Shown here piece by piece: positions 35,500-47,722 of a stretch of 64,000 nt of DNA. The notes below the pieces were generated by a model. It saw only the letters and a program-made list of their open reading frames with translations, did not search any database and had not been told where the DNA came from. The stretch lies in the NCBI RefSeq assembly GCF_905220565.1, contig NC_059419.1, positions 5,456,001 through 5,520,000 of the forward strand, written 5' to 3'. Origin of the DNA: Melitaea cinxia. Lineage: Eukaryota > Arthropoda > Insecta > Lepidoptera > Nymphalidae. Every line of letters begins with the position of its first letter. Within the stretch, counting starts at the first letter, position 1. The position numbers and the translations under genes are program-made.

Positions 35500-37926
35500 G
35501 AAACACCACACTGTATATGGGGGTGACGCTACTGGACACGGTAGTGACGTCATTATCACTAGTACAGTAATAATGCCGCATTACCAAGCCATATTACGAA
35601 TATACTTATCCGATTTCACCGCGTTAATATTTGTAATTTGAACTATTATGATTATTTTTATTTTATTTTTTTGATGTTTTTTTGTATTTTTAAAATGACA
35701 ATACGCTTGCGACAAATATTGATCTCGAATAAATATATATATTTTTTATCAATTTTAAATAACGCGGTGAAATCCATAAGTTTGCAATTGGGCGTTTTAT
35801 ATGTGATCGTAAAGCCATAAAGATTTTTATATAGTTGTTCATTCCCGTGTAAATCGTATTCAAACACGTCTGATCATATCGCCTAAACTATAACATCAAA
35901 TAGTTTTTTTTTATATATATTTTTATTTATACCATTTAATCGTACATTTAGTACTAGATATGTTATACGAAGGGCGATGAACAGGCAGTGATTGTCATAA
36001 TAGGGTTTGTTTTGATTAATCTTGTAACAGTGTCATTAAGTTTTCTCGATCTTCAAATCAAATCAGTTACAAGCATAATCAAATTTTTTTTAATAAGCTA
36101 TGGGTACACAAAAGCTTGGGATGTATAAAAAAATAAAAAATAAATGTTAAGGCCAAGAGTCGTTAAACTTGATATTTCAAACCCACCTAACATGTACAAA
36201 AAATATACATATGCATACATTACCAACAAAATAATGGCCTAAAAGTCAATATTAGACTGTCCATACATTCCGATATTCCGAGTACCTTTATATAAGTAAT
36301 ATATATAGTGTAAGGTGACGGTACACCGTGGCACAGTATATAAAGCAACGATCACCGATGACTTAACACGCTTTTACCACGAAAATAAATTTGCACGGCA
36401 ATCTTTATGGATAGCTTATCTGTCTGGCCATTTCTAATCGATATAAGTTTTTAAACTTTGCCGGTCACTATTGAACACTTCGGCTGGTCACTTGGCTTTT
36501 GTATACTGTTTCCTGGTGATGGATTTGTTTGTGTTGTGATGTCGCTAGCCTGAGGGAAGTCTCGATTAGTGAGACCTAAGCCGTGTACGGGCTATGTGTA
36601 GTAGTATATATTTTGTATACGGATACTAAAAAGTATCCATAGAAATGGAATGTGAAAAATATTCATTTTGATACATAAACTAAAAAAAATAGTATTAATT
36701 TATGCTGTTTCAAAAAAATTGTTTCATCAATGAGTCGGTGATAAATATATCTATTAATAGAATTTTTAAAATTTAATTTACTTTTTTCACATTATTTAAC
36801 GAAAAAAAGCTTTTCCCGCCAAACAAAAATATTAATAAATCTGTTTAGAAGCTAAAAAAAATACATTAAACATTATTTCAATGTTGTCACCTAAAAGTTC
36901 GATAATAGGGTTTTAATTTCAATGTTTTATTATAATGTACTAAGTGAGTACGGTGCAGCTCCGAACAGTCCGTACATATCGTTATAACTTGTACGTGTAG
37001 GCAAATAATTTTAAAATGTAACTTATTTGAGGCGATATTTTCAATCAACGACGAATCCTGATTATTAAATATTTAAATCACGAAGGCTTACAATTTTAGT
37101 ACTTAGAATTAGTATTAAAACGTGTCAATGGTTTTATAAATTTTTTACAACGAATAATAATTGTACTAAGGTTTTTTAAATGATACGTCGTCTCACTGAC
37201 GAACATGATTACGCGTGTGTTGTAATTTTATTCCTAATGTTTGGTACTTAAATGTCAATATCGGCGTTTCCTATTTTCTACAGCCGACTGGTCTAAGAGG
37301 ACCAGTTAGCTTATTTTATACAATAATATGACCAAAAGTTTTTTAATCTTAATAAATACCATTGAGTCAATATTTAATAACGAAATCAAAAAATCACTAC
37401 AATTTTGTACTTTTATTTAAATTTAAGACAACCGGAACATTTGGAAGTTAAGCTGTGTTAACAATAACGTTTTTATCAATAATCATTCCTTTTGATGTGT
37501 TGTTTTCATTCCCGATTGGCATTTATTGATATGATTTTAAAGTATTTTTTCCAATTTTCTCACGAATTGTATATTTTTATTATAGATATATTTTGGAATA
37601 TATTCATAGATGTTTATTACGTGACATTCCCCCGGAATACAACGATTTATTTTATACCATATTTTGATTTTTTTTTATAATGTACATTTTTATTTTGTTA
37701 GACATTTTATGTTATTAAGTAATTTTTATTCGATTTTAAATAATTTTAAGTGATCTAATAATAGTGACAACTAATTAAAATAAATTTCGTAATAGTATCT
37801 ATATGAAACTAATAGTTAAAGCTTTTTACACTATACTCCATTATACATAGTTATATAATACACGTATAGCGATATGCTAGCTGTCATTAATGTTTAAAAT
37901 AATGTGTAAGCATATAAATAAATAAA
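35500..37926 (+). other. Fim: Probable fimbrin 3'UTR
   Basis: About 2.4 kb after the stop has no transposon match and ends with overlapping AATAAA signals at 37,917-37,926, before the next candidate start. Short open frames are not convincing. The extent is inferred from the signal only; earlier AATAAA-like words exist (for example near 35,730). Confidence 0.5.
37917..37926 (+). terminator. Overlapping polyadenylation signals
   Basis: AATAAATAAA, two overlapping AATAAA hexamers, followed by a T-rich run near 37,940. Confidence 0.5.
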
Positions 37927-38066
37927 GTCAGAAGTAAATTTATTTTTCATTTCATGATTCCTATCTTGATGCACACCTGCCTTCTATAAAACAATATCAC
38001 AGTTCTCACTTATCTATGGGCGTTTGGGCTTTGTGTTAAATTATCGTTACTTGTGTTATGTGATTA

Positions 38067-38849
38067 ATGGCTTTCTGTCCTTTCTGTTTAAACACTACAA
38101 AGGTAGGTTTTTTTGATATAATTTTAGTTAATTTTCATGTTTGCAATTAATTTATATATATTTAATTTGTAACTAACATTGTTTATATTATTTGATTTAA
38201 TTGACAAAAGGCGTTTCTCTTCGTATAATATCTTCAAATTGTCTTAAAACATTAAGCTATACGAGTTATCCATAAACGTACGCAACACCTGCTTACGTTC
38301 ATTGGAAACGAATTTACACGCTCGGTAACGACTACTAAGAATAAATATATTTTTTGTCACATTTCAGTGATCTAATGCAGTTTATACCTACAGAAAAATA
38401 AGAACTAATATGTTATATTTATTTATTTATTTAATTTTTAATGGATTAAATGAAATGGATGTTTGGTTAAAGAAATAAACTAAGCTAATTTAAACGATTA
38501 AATTAAACAGGTCAGGCGATTGCCTTTTGTCAATTATTATTATTATTATTATTATTTGTATTTGGGTAAAGGAAAAGTTTGGTAAATAAAATAACATCAG
38601 GTTTTCCAGTCATAAAAATCTTAGAATAAATTTCTATTTAGGTCTGAGGTACAGTTTGTGGACAATAGTGATGATTTCGTGCCCGTGGAAGTTGTAGATA
38701 AGAGCGTGGACTCCGTGAATGTAGTAGACCAAGCTGAAGAGGATTTGGGCTTAAAAGTCCAAATAGTGCAGAAACCGGAATTACCGCCAAAACCTGAAAG
38801 TCTATCACCTGTACAATCCCCGCCGGTTTTGCATACCACCGCAGAATAA
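38067..38849 (+). CDS. Candidate small two-exon gene, 86 residues
   Basis: Exon 1 is 38,067-38,102: ATG, MAFCPFCLNTTK, donor AAG|GTAGGT. The second exon holds an uninterrupted frame ending at TAA 38,849. If the acceptor is the AG at 38,624, the phase matches and the protein is 86 residues. The stronger-looking AG at 38,641 does not match exon 1 in phase. The C-terminal part is acidic then Pro-rich (DNSDDFVPVEVVDKS.. to ..KPELPPKPESLSPVQ). It shows a CxxC pair at the start and an acidic DDFVPV segment resembling an LC3-interacting motif. An AATAAA lies at 39,057-39,062. I do not recognise the family. The final exon could instead belong to a longer transcript. Confidence 0.45.
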
Positions 38850-39056
38850 TAAAAAATTCTAATTACTTTGTAATTGAAAAAACGATATAGTTCTATTTTT
38901 CTAATAATTATTTATTGATAATCTAAAATTAAGCCAAGATTACGTTTTTTTATTTAAAAGTCTAGTGAATTATATCGAGGCGAAAACTATAGTCATCGAA
39001 ATGCAATAACTGCATTAATGAAATTTTATTTTTACTTTTTACATGAATGGGTTTTA

Positions 39057-39062
39057 AATAAA
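39057..39062 (+). terminator. Polyadenylation signal after the small gene
   Basis: AATAAA about 210 nt after the stop at 38,849, followed by a T-rich run. Confidence 0.4.
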
Positions 39063-39570
39063 TATTTTAATTATATTTTGTTGTTTCATTTATTATTAAT
39101 TTTCAACGAAAAAATACGTTAGATTTGCAAAGTAAGTAAAGAGATCAAGTCTTTTGGAGGACGCAGATATCATTATTGTAAGTTTAATTTGGTCAATTCA
39201 AACATGAATAATAATTTGGCATAATGGATTCTAAAAGTACAGCTATTGTTTCAAAACGTTTGATAAATAAGCTAGTTTGATTGCCGCAGGGCGAAGTTAA
39301 CGTGCTCCTGCAGTTCTAAGACCAGGCGATGTGTACAAACACGATCTTTCTTATAAAATGACATATAAATAATTATAAATTACCAGCTTTTGAAATAAAA
39401 ATAAATTAGTTTTGAAATAAGCTACCTGTATTCGAACTCATACAGACACGAATTATGTAGGATCATCAACATCATATATTGCTGTATTGCACGCTCTACC
39501 AATGCCGGATTTATATTTTTTATGAGTGTAGGCCACTTTATTTCTGCCGCCCCATGTACATACCATTCTA

Positions 39571-39633
39571 AAATAATAATTTTCCATTTGTAGTAAAGGG
39601 GCCTCCTTTACTACAAATGGAAAATTATTATTT
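39571..39633. repeat. Perfect hairpin, 29-bp arms, 5-nt loop
   Basis: Arms 39,571-39,599 and 39,605-39,633 are perfectly complementary (TTTCCATTTGTAGTAAAGG and inverse). Confidence 0.9.
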
Positions 39634-40135
39634 AAAAAAATGAAAGTTAAATAAACGAATGAATTAGTCATTAAGAAAGAGAGCGTAAAAAAGAAACAAG
39701 ATATACAATTTTTTACGGGCCTTTTTAATAGCAAAATCATCTAATAATATCATCATAATTTATGGTATTCATTATATCTGCTTCTACGTAGAGAAAAGCC
39801 AGAGAATTCATTTTTTCTTGAGACAATGAAGATGGTCTTCATCAATCAAGTGACCGTCCTCTGAAATCTGCCGCCCCTAGGCCGCGGCCTATACGGCCTA
39901 TTTATAAATCCAGGACTGCGCTCTACACTTTGTTAACAGTAGTCACTACTTAAAATTATACAACTCTGAAATTCCAATTTCAATGACGTAGTTTTTAGAA
40001 TATTTACTTAATAAAAAACAAGTATAGGCACAAAGTTTTGTCGTTATTTATGGAACTTTTTGTCTGAAAGATTCCTTAAAATAAGAACTAAAAACGTAAC
40101 GATTTCTCGTAAGACTAGCTAGGGCTTTAGCTCAA
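39634..40135. other. Repeat debris, no gene
   Basis: Holds TGCCGCCCCTAGGCCGCGGC and CCTATTTATAAATCCAGG near 39,870-39,910, a worn dispersed repeat. Otherwise AT-rich. Confidence 0.4.
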
Positions 40136-40139
40136 GGAG

Positions 40140-40760
40140 ATCATTATCCCCATTTTCAATATTGCAACAAAAAAATATATGTGAAGTAATGAATAATTAT
40201 GTTCAATATGTTGACGATTTTATTTTATATCTTTTATTTTTAATGTAAAAGTGTTGGTGAGCCTGAGAGCGAACTTCAAGCGGCAGGGGTAAATTTGTGT
40301 CTATGGTAAGTAATTTTGGGTTGAACATTTCATTGTTAAAAAGTAAAGTGCGTGTTCAAAAAGGGCTTTAATAGATATCCAGTAAACATTATTGTCAACG
40401 GTTCCACATTGTCCGTAGTACATCCTGTAAAGTATTTGGGAGTATGGTTAGATAGATCGCTAAGGTGGGGCAAACATATTAATGATTTTTGTAACAAGGC
40501 TGGCTATGGATGATGTGTTCATCCAAAACATTTAAGACGCTTATATTTGTGTGTTATAAGAAGCCGAATAGGTTATGCTTGTTTTGTTTATAACGATAGC
40601 AGTGTAGTTCATTTGATTAAATTAGATAGGATGCAAAACAGAGCTTTGCGAATAATTGGCGGATACATTAGGAGTACACCGTCTCACGTAATGGAATCAG
40701 ATTAGTGTATACAACCTCTTTGTTTCAGAAGATTTTATTTGGCGAGTAATTTTTTTTAAT
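40140..40760 (+). pseudogene. LINE reverse transcriptase remnant
   Basis: VQYVDDFILY (the catalytic YxDD box) is readable at about 40,200. Across frame breaks the thumb region follows: VKYLGVWLDRSLRWGKHIND, then HPKHLRRLYLCVIRSRIGYA, then LIKLDRMQNRALRIIGGYIR and STPSHVMESD. This is a Jockey/I-type non-LTR element broken by indels and stops. It may continue at 43,110 beyond later insertions. Confidence 0.75.
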
Positions 40761-41379
40761 TAGACATCCATGACCAAATATCTCACGCATACAAATATTA
40801 GACAAATTTACCTACCTATATCTTCAAATTTAGTTACTTCATGTAAATGAAAGCGAAAGCGGTTGTTAGCGGTTGTAAGCGGTCTACGATATTCTAAAAA
40901 ATGTTGAGGTCAGTAAAAGTAACTCTGGATTTCTACTCACTTCACACGTGGACGAACAATATTCAAATAGCAAAGAACAATGCCCACTTTCCATACACTT
41001 AAAAACCTGACACTGAAATTTTATGTATAGTTTTATGGTATAGGAGAAAGACTACCTGTAAGTTTAGGAAATAATGTCATATAGTCATTTTTACGATTTA
41101 AACGCTACGAAGTCCAAAAAATACCCATTAATGTTACTTTTTAGGTTAGGATTTGCCGTTACCGAATACCTATGTAGATAATAAAAAAAAATATGCTTGA
41201 ATTATTAACGCTAAAATACGAATTGGTTATTAAATTCCTATTTTTAAAATAGGAACAAATAAAATAGGAATACTTACCTAGGTATGATCTAAAACGTCTT
41301 TTTTACTTTGTGAATTCCTTGTAACCAGCTGCCCTTACGTCACTGCTTAGACTCAATGATAGTCACTATAAATTGAGTC
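40761..41379. other. AT-rich DNA, no gene seen
   Basis: No recognisable feature; possibly decayed LINE. Confidence 0.3.
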
Positions 41380-41605
41380 GCTTCGGCCTGTAATATCCTA
41401 CTACTGGGCATAGGCCTCTTTCCCCCGAAACCGACGGCGGCACGAGGCACGGCAGGGAGACCAACAAGGACTACACAAACAGCCAGACCACGGCAAACAC
41501 CTGTATGCCCAATACAAATGTTTGACATGTGCGGGGATCGAACCCGCACCGCCAGCGCAACAGGCACAATCCATGGCTGTGATCATTACGCCAAAGCGAC
41601 GTTTA
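41380..41605 (-). repeat. Lepidopteran SINE, minus strand
   Basis: The reverse complement starts with the tRNA-like head GTCGCTTTGGCGTAATGATC.., GGTGCGGGTTCGATCCCCGC. It runs through ATTTGTATTGGGCATACAGG and the body GTCCTTGTTGGTCTCCC, and ends GAGGCCTATGCCCAGTAGTA. Confidence 0.75.
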
Positions 41606-41766
41606 TAAATTGAATATCAAGCATTAACTGCTGTTTCTCCAGTACACATAACTACATTTTTATTAAGAAAAAAAGGATGCTCAGATAATTTCTATACAGA
41701 CCTCTAAAAAGTCTAAATTGATTCTTGTGTTGTCAAAAGTGATCACTTCTACCCAACATATTTTAA

Positions 41767-41796
41767 TGGCCTACGTACGGTACGTACTGTACGTAG
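41767..41796. repeat. Short palindrome
   Basis: CCTACGTAC..GTACGTAGG around GGTACGTACT. Confidence 0.7.
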
Positions 41797-41858
41797 GTAT
41801 GTACCTGATTAACAAAACCAGAAAAACAAATAAAACACTATATAAATGTTAAAGTTTA

Positions 41859-42690
41859 TTAGGTATCATCATTTTCATAAAAATCTCTTATATATACATC
41901 ATCCAGAAATTCTGCTGGAGCAGAGATATTTTCTTCATATCTAGCCCATCCAAGGTAACCACACTAATGTCATAACATGAGCGCAACATCCAATGGTTCG
42001 TCGACCAACCAAACAATTACAATAGTATTCAACTATACCAGCTCTGCCAGACACATTATTTTCTATTAAAATGTAGACATAATATTGTTTTTTTGAAATG
42101 TGTCTGGACTTAATTTTTCCTCTTATCAATGTTATATCACCACTTCCTCTCAGATTATACTGAGAAAAGTCTTGTGTGTCTCTACATATTTCTATTATAT
42201 ATGATCCATGAAATCGAATATGTTCCCCATAATACGATCTGGCTTGCCTTATCTGGTAAGTACCTAGAGCAAATAGTACTAAATCATTGTAACTTAATCT
42301 AGGAAACATAAATAAATTGTCTCGGTCAGCTGTTATACTCTGAAAAACAGCAAACCTTCTATTCATATTTAATTCCTCAATCAAAAGTGCTAAATTATTT
42401 TCAAAATTAATTCTCTCTCTAATTATTGCGACTATTTCATTAGAATCATCTCTATCACGAAAACGAACACCAAATCGGTTATGGAGACTGGCAGCTATCT
42501 GAAAGTTCTGCATCATATTTGGCACAGATTTATTAAAATAGTCTTGCCTCAGGAGCTTAAAATCTCTTTTTAAATGTCCATTTACTGCCTCAACTACCCA
42601 GCGGCATAATGTTACACAACGACTCCGGTTGGCCTGTTGTGTTGTTAATTGGTGTTCGCCTTCTAATAGAGAATCTATTAGAAGAATATA
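41859..42690 (-). pseudogene. ISL2EU-like DDE transposase, C-terminal half, frameshifted
   Basis: The minus strand reads EGEHQLTTQQANRSRCVTLC, then RWVVEAVNGHLKRDFKLLRQ (its E is the likely last acidic residue of a DDE triad), SVPNMMQNFQIAASLHNRFG, and ends with a Cys/His motif YCNCLVGRRTIGCCAHVMTL. One extra T just after that motif throws the frame into a stop (41,941). In the shifted frame it continues as YLGWARYEENISAPAEFLDD.. to TAA at 41,859. The pattern (DDE domain, then C-x-C..C-C-x-H near the end) fits ISL2EU/PIF-Harbinger-related transposases. The N-terminal half is absent, so it is a dead fragment. Confidence 0.7.
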
Positions 42691-42802
42691 TACGTATTGC
42701 TTTGACCCTTCCCTCCCCCAGACCTATCCCCCAAAAAGCAAGAAAGGGACAACTGCAGCTCAGACCGTTTTAGGTAGATAATTTTTGACGAAAACAGTGT
42801 TT

Positions 42803-43109
42803 CGTAGTCGACTGTTTTCTCCTCAAAACATTGCAATTTTTTTTTATTTTTTTACAAAAAAAAGAAGCCTTCAGCTATGCCCCTATGTTCTCATTTTTTT
42901 GAAAATATGCATATATTTTCTTTAATGAGTCTTCGAAAATGTACAAAAAAGTATGCAATATTTCGAGTTTTTGAAGTCTCCTACTTCCTATGATAATAAG
43001 AATATGAAAAAAATCAAAACATAGGGGCATGGTCATGGTAGCAAAAGGTTCTGTGTCACAAAAATATTTGATCTAGTGTCATTATCCAGGGAGAAAACAG
43101 TCGACTACG
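42803..43109. mobile_element. 307-bp MITE with 20-bp perfect inverted termini
   Basis: CGTAGTCGACTGTTTTCTCC (42,803-42,822) is perfectly inverted at 43,090-43,109. Inner inverted blocks (GCCCCTATGTTCTC / AAAACATAGGGGC) add to the foldback. Both flanks have TTT, a possible 3-bp target duplication. Non-coding. Confidence 0.8.
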
Positions 43110-43650
43110 TTTGTATGGAGAAAGAGCCGGTACCCTTTCCTCTTAAGCCTATTTTTTCGAGTGTTAAATGTATTGATTTGTGGAGAAAATATTTTGATAA
43201 AAGGTTGAAAGACAAAGGCATCTGGTACCGGAACTGTATGTTCCGTTGTATACCTCACCCGCTCAATGTACCTTGGATAGAGACACAGTGTTATTGAACA
43301 GAAAAGACGTCACTGCTTTACGGTTACGGTCTAGACATATTACCTTCAATAAATTTGGCCATTTGATGGGAACTCCACACCCTAATTGTTCAGTTTGTGG
43401 AGTAATAGAGTATGCCTATAATATTTTAATGGAATGTGTTAAGAACGAAACCAGAAGACGCCAATTTTTTCCTAATAAACTGTTTTATACCAATGTTGGA
43501 GAATGTAATAGTATTTTGAAATTGTATAAATTGTCGATGGAGTTCAATCAATAGTGTCTTAAGGTGTTATCATGTAACTGTATTAACATAAATGTATAAC
43601 AACAGAACGACCTAGTCGTAGTAGCGGCAAAGGTTAATAAAGAAAAAAAA
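43110..43650 (+). pseudogene. LINE ORF2 C-terminal remnant
   Basis: Across one frame break near 43,285 it reads VKCIDLWRKYFDKRLKDKGI, CIPHPLNVPWIET, then LNRKDVTALRLRSRHITFNK, FGHLMGTPHPNCSVCGVIEY and NILMECVKNETRRRQFFPNK. A zinc-knuckle-like C-x2-C..C with a lost His is the usual end of a non-LTR ORF2. It finishes near TTAATAAAGAAAAAAAAG, a tail. Confidence 0.75.
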
Positions 43651-43660
43651 GAATATGTAC

Positions 43661-46454
43661 GTTTTTAACGTATGAGTCAACGTTTTACTCGGTGTAACGA
43701 TTTCGATGACTTATTATTAGCAAGCTGGTATCTCTTATATGGCCCCATTTTTTTAAAGGATAAATAAATAAAAAAGTCTTTTGAATAAAATTGTGATGAT
43801 TTATTTCAATCCGTAGCCGGCAACAGAAAATGAAGTTGTTTACATATCAATACTACAACAATATTGATAACATAACAAAAACGTGGAATTAAAATCTTTT
43901 CATTTGCAAATAAAAACTCCATGAAAAATATTATTCACACACATTTTTTTACATATTGCTTTCTTTTGAGGTTACATAGACAAGTAGATATATAAACAGC
44001 ATTCTCTATCTTTACAGTAGTATAGATGAAATTATAGACGAAATTACTACAGTACAGTAAAAATATATTTACACAATATACAGATAACGTAATCACGGAT
44101 AGCAATTTTACATCAACAACGTGGAGGGTAAAGACTGGGTAATAAGTCTAGATCTAGATTAATTTAGGTTAATCCGATTAAAGTATTCGACCAGTAAATT
44201 TGGAATGTTTACAAATATTAATACAATTAGAAAAAGATTTTTTTTTCTCTAAATAGTTCGAATATCAAAGCTAGAGTAATGATTTCATAGCGTAATTTGC
44301 TAGACTATTATATTTCATTAACGTATAAAAATATTATGTACGAAAAATCTCACTATAAAATGATCAAAATTTAACATTCTTTAATTTTTGACGGGTATCG
44401 AATATATTGACAAAATGAGCGAAATCATTAAACTCGTTACTTTAAAACTTCGTATCTTAACACAGTAACATCACTAGAATTTTACTGATTCAACATCAAT
44501 AAACGCAATAGTTACAAACACAACCCTCATCGTCGAAAGGAACCGTACCAATCTACATTAGATTAAAATTAAATAATTCCCTTTCAACAAGGACCAATTA
44601 AAATTTTAATTTCCCTATTATATATACCGTTATCGAATTTAAATAAATTAATTAATCATTTTATCATATAAAACTTTTTTTCATATAAAAAAATTATATC
44701 CACAATAACAGTAAGCCGCTAAGAAGCTAACGCGATGGCAACCGATCATTGATAACACTGTATCATACAAATATTACAGAATTGCAAATAAAAGAAACTC
44801 CACCACCGTATTTGCTTGTCACATTTCGCTATTTTAGAACGATTCGAGTTTTTATTTTGTTTTAAATAACTTCTTTCGATCAGCCTTTAAACAGAGGTAC
44901 GATATTGTGTGAAAGAATAAGCTATATTCACATCTATGAATCTAAGAATAGTTTAAAATTTCGCTAATTTTAGAAATCTTTTGGACATTTTTGTCTAACT
45001 TTTAATACGATAAATGTGAACATAGCCGATTATTAAATAATTTACGATTATGAAGAACTGAGTATTCGCGTTAAAATAATAACTAGTTATTTAGGCGACT
45101 CAGTCCATTCTTAAAATAATTGTTCATAATTTTACAAAGTACACTTGCATCAAAATGTCCATGTACTACAATTATAGATACATACAGTAAGAAGTATATC
45201 TGGTTTTTATATAAAAAGATATTGGAATTATTTTTCTGAAGATAAACTTGTTTACATCATACTTTCCTCTTACATAAAATTATTTTCATATAAACAACGC
45301 AATGGATCTAATTTAACTAATCTATGAAACAAGATAAATAAGAATTATTTTAATAATGAAAATATTATTATTTGTATTTAAATCAGTATTATTAAAACAA
45401 TATTTATATACTATACATTTAAAAATAAAATCACAGTCATTTTATATTCATTTATTACTTTAATATTCAATAAAAAAAATTATGAAATATGTTGCGTTTT
45501 CTTTAAAATGTAAAGTGAGTACTTATTACATTAAAATTATTTCCGATATCGTTGTTAACGTTTTAATTTATTTATCTTGTCCCATGTCACAGAATAAAAA
45601 CTTTTTCAAATATTTCTTCTATAGAATTTTATTTCGTTAGAAACGAATCAGGACAAAATTGCAATATCACCAAATCTCCTAAAACGCCGAAACGATATCA
45701 ACCACACAACGACTTGCACTCATACCTGGATTAGAAAGAAAAAAAAAATTAAAAAAAGAAAAGAAAAAAAAGATACCCCCTGGACTGGTAAAATAATATA
45801 ACAATTCCTGTATTAAAAGAAAACAAAGTTCTTTATTTTTGCAAATGAAAATTATATCACTCATTGAAATAAAAATAAAAAATAAAGTTAAAAGCAAGAT
45901 GGTTTATAAAGCAAAATAAAATAATACATACACGATTTCATAGAAATACCGCAGCCATTTCCAACTAGATGTATAAAGATTTTTTTTTAAAGTATAATTG
46001 CAATTAAGTCCAGATACAAAATACAAACACAATTTGGCGATGAGTTTATTTTAATTACATAATATTTTCTTTTCATAATAATTCTTATATATTTTGATAT
46101 GGTAGCTATAAATTGTACACTAAAATAGTACATAACATAACAAAGCCTGTTTTATATATATATATATATATATATAAATATATAATTATATACTTTATAT
46201 ATTTAAATTTGATATAAATATAAGTAATTTTATTTTTGAATGGATGGCATTCAAAGTTAAACTCAATAAATTGTTGTTTTAAATTAAACCTTACAATGAA
46301 TTTTATTTAAGAGCACGTTGACTTTTCTCTCTTTGTTTATGCTTTATCAAACATAATACAGCTAAGTAATAAGGTCATAAGTTAGACTCCAAAACCTCAA
46401 GCAAAGATACCACAATAGTTTACGTTAATTATTTTTAGTCACGAACGTAACAGG
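43661..46454. other. 2.8 kb AT-rich stretch, no gene or repeat recognised
   Basis: Stops are dense in all frames and no transposon pattern is seen, except a TA run at 46,157-46,190. Several TTTATT words (minus-strand AATAAA) exist, for example near 43,799. It could include the distal 3'UTR of the minus-strand TMCC gene, later split by the LINE at 46.7-51.0 kb. That is speculation. Confidence 0.35.
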
Positions 46455-46655
46455 CCTACTTCAAGGATCGGAGGTTAAATCATCATGCTGCTCGACTGCG
46501 TATCGGCGGATATATTCTCTACAATGAGTAACGATCGCTATCATCTATATTATGATAACCGGGACCGAAAGCTTAACATGCTCTAAGAAGCACGGTGGGG
46601 AGACCAACAAGGACGGACGTCCAAACCGGAATGAAATATTTGCACAAATACTACA
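46455..46655 (-). repeat. Lepidopteran SINE, minus strand, next to the LINE
   Basis: The reverse complement contains CTCCGATCCTTGAAGTAGGC in the tail part, GTAACGATCGC.., AAGCTTTCGGTCCCGGTTAT and GTCCTTGTTGGTCTCCCCAC. This is the body shared with 9,480 and 26,880. Confidence 0.65.
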
Positions 46656-46689
46656 GCTATCTCCGATGTTTAAAAAAAAAATAGAAGGT

Positions 46690-47298
46690 TATTATAAGAA
46701 TAGAATCGAAGAATAAAGGATAGAATCTGTTGAAGCGAAAATTAAACCTTTACAAGCTGTTAAGTCTGACTGCTTGGACCTACAAAGTGTCGTCACTTCG
46801 CTTCAGGTAGAAATAAATAAAAAGGAACAATGGGCACGTCGTTCAAATATCGAGATTGTTGGAGTCCCGGAAACAAAGAATGAAAACTTACTGAATGTTA
46901 TTAGCAACATTTCGAAGGTCGTAGATATTAACACTTATGCCGAAGCGGATATTGATTTTGTCACCAGAGTTAGTCCTAAGAATAACGATTCGAAAAAACC
47001 TAGACCGATCGTTATTCGCTTTTTGTGTCGTTATAAAAAAGATGCCTTTTTGGCGAGGTTGAGAGAAAAAAAGAACATAATATGCAGTGACATAGGTTTT
47101 GTGGGTAACAGCAATCGCATATACTTTAATGACCACCTAACTAGTTCCAATAAAATGCTTCTTCGCAAAACAAAGGAGCTAGCTCGAGATAAAAACTATA
47201 GATATGTATGGATTAAGAACTGTTCGATAATGGCACGTAAAAATGACACGAGTTCTGTACTGCATATTCAAACCGAAAAGGATTTAAAAAAGATGTAA
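46690..47298 (+). pseudogene. LINE ORF1, 5'-truncated
   Basis: From 46,720 the frame is open to TAA at 47,298. It includes a coiled-coil-like lead (RIESVEAKIKPLQAVKSDCL), EQWARRSNIEIVGVPETKNE, an RRM-like fold region (VTRVSPKNN..RPIVIRFLCRYKKDAFL) and a basic C-terminus. An in-frame TAA near 46,717 separates it from MFKKKIEGYYKNRIEE just upstream. ORF1 proteins bind RNA and chaperone target-primed insertion. This copy is probably dead for ORF1 because its N-terminus is cut and interrupted. Confidence 0.7.
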
Positions 47299-47722
47299 TA
47301 GGTATTGATAATGTATACATTTATGTTATTTTATATTACTGTATTTTTTGTTGTTCGATAAGTATTATTGATATATATTTTAATTTTTTATTCATTTATT
47401 TTGAGAGAGAGAGGAAGAATTTATTTAATTTTATTATTTATTTAACTTTATCTGTTGATTGTTCCTACACAGGGCTGGATTTGCACAAAAGATATTTTTT
47501 AGTCTTTTTACTCGATTTTCATATTTGTTCACTTAATAATTGGGAAGTACTATTTTACTTTAGGACCAATGGGATGTATTTTACTACTAAATTTTGTAAT
47601 ATATTACTATTTTTAATGAATAATTTACTGGTCAATATTTTAATAAAGAAAATTGTAGTTTTTATGCATATACATTATTTTTCATTTTATTTTTTATTTC
47701 TTTATAGTTATTAATTGTTCTA

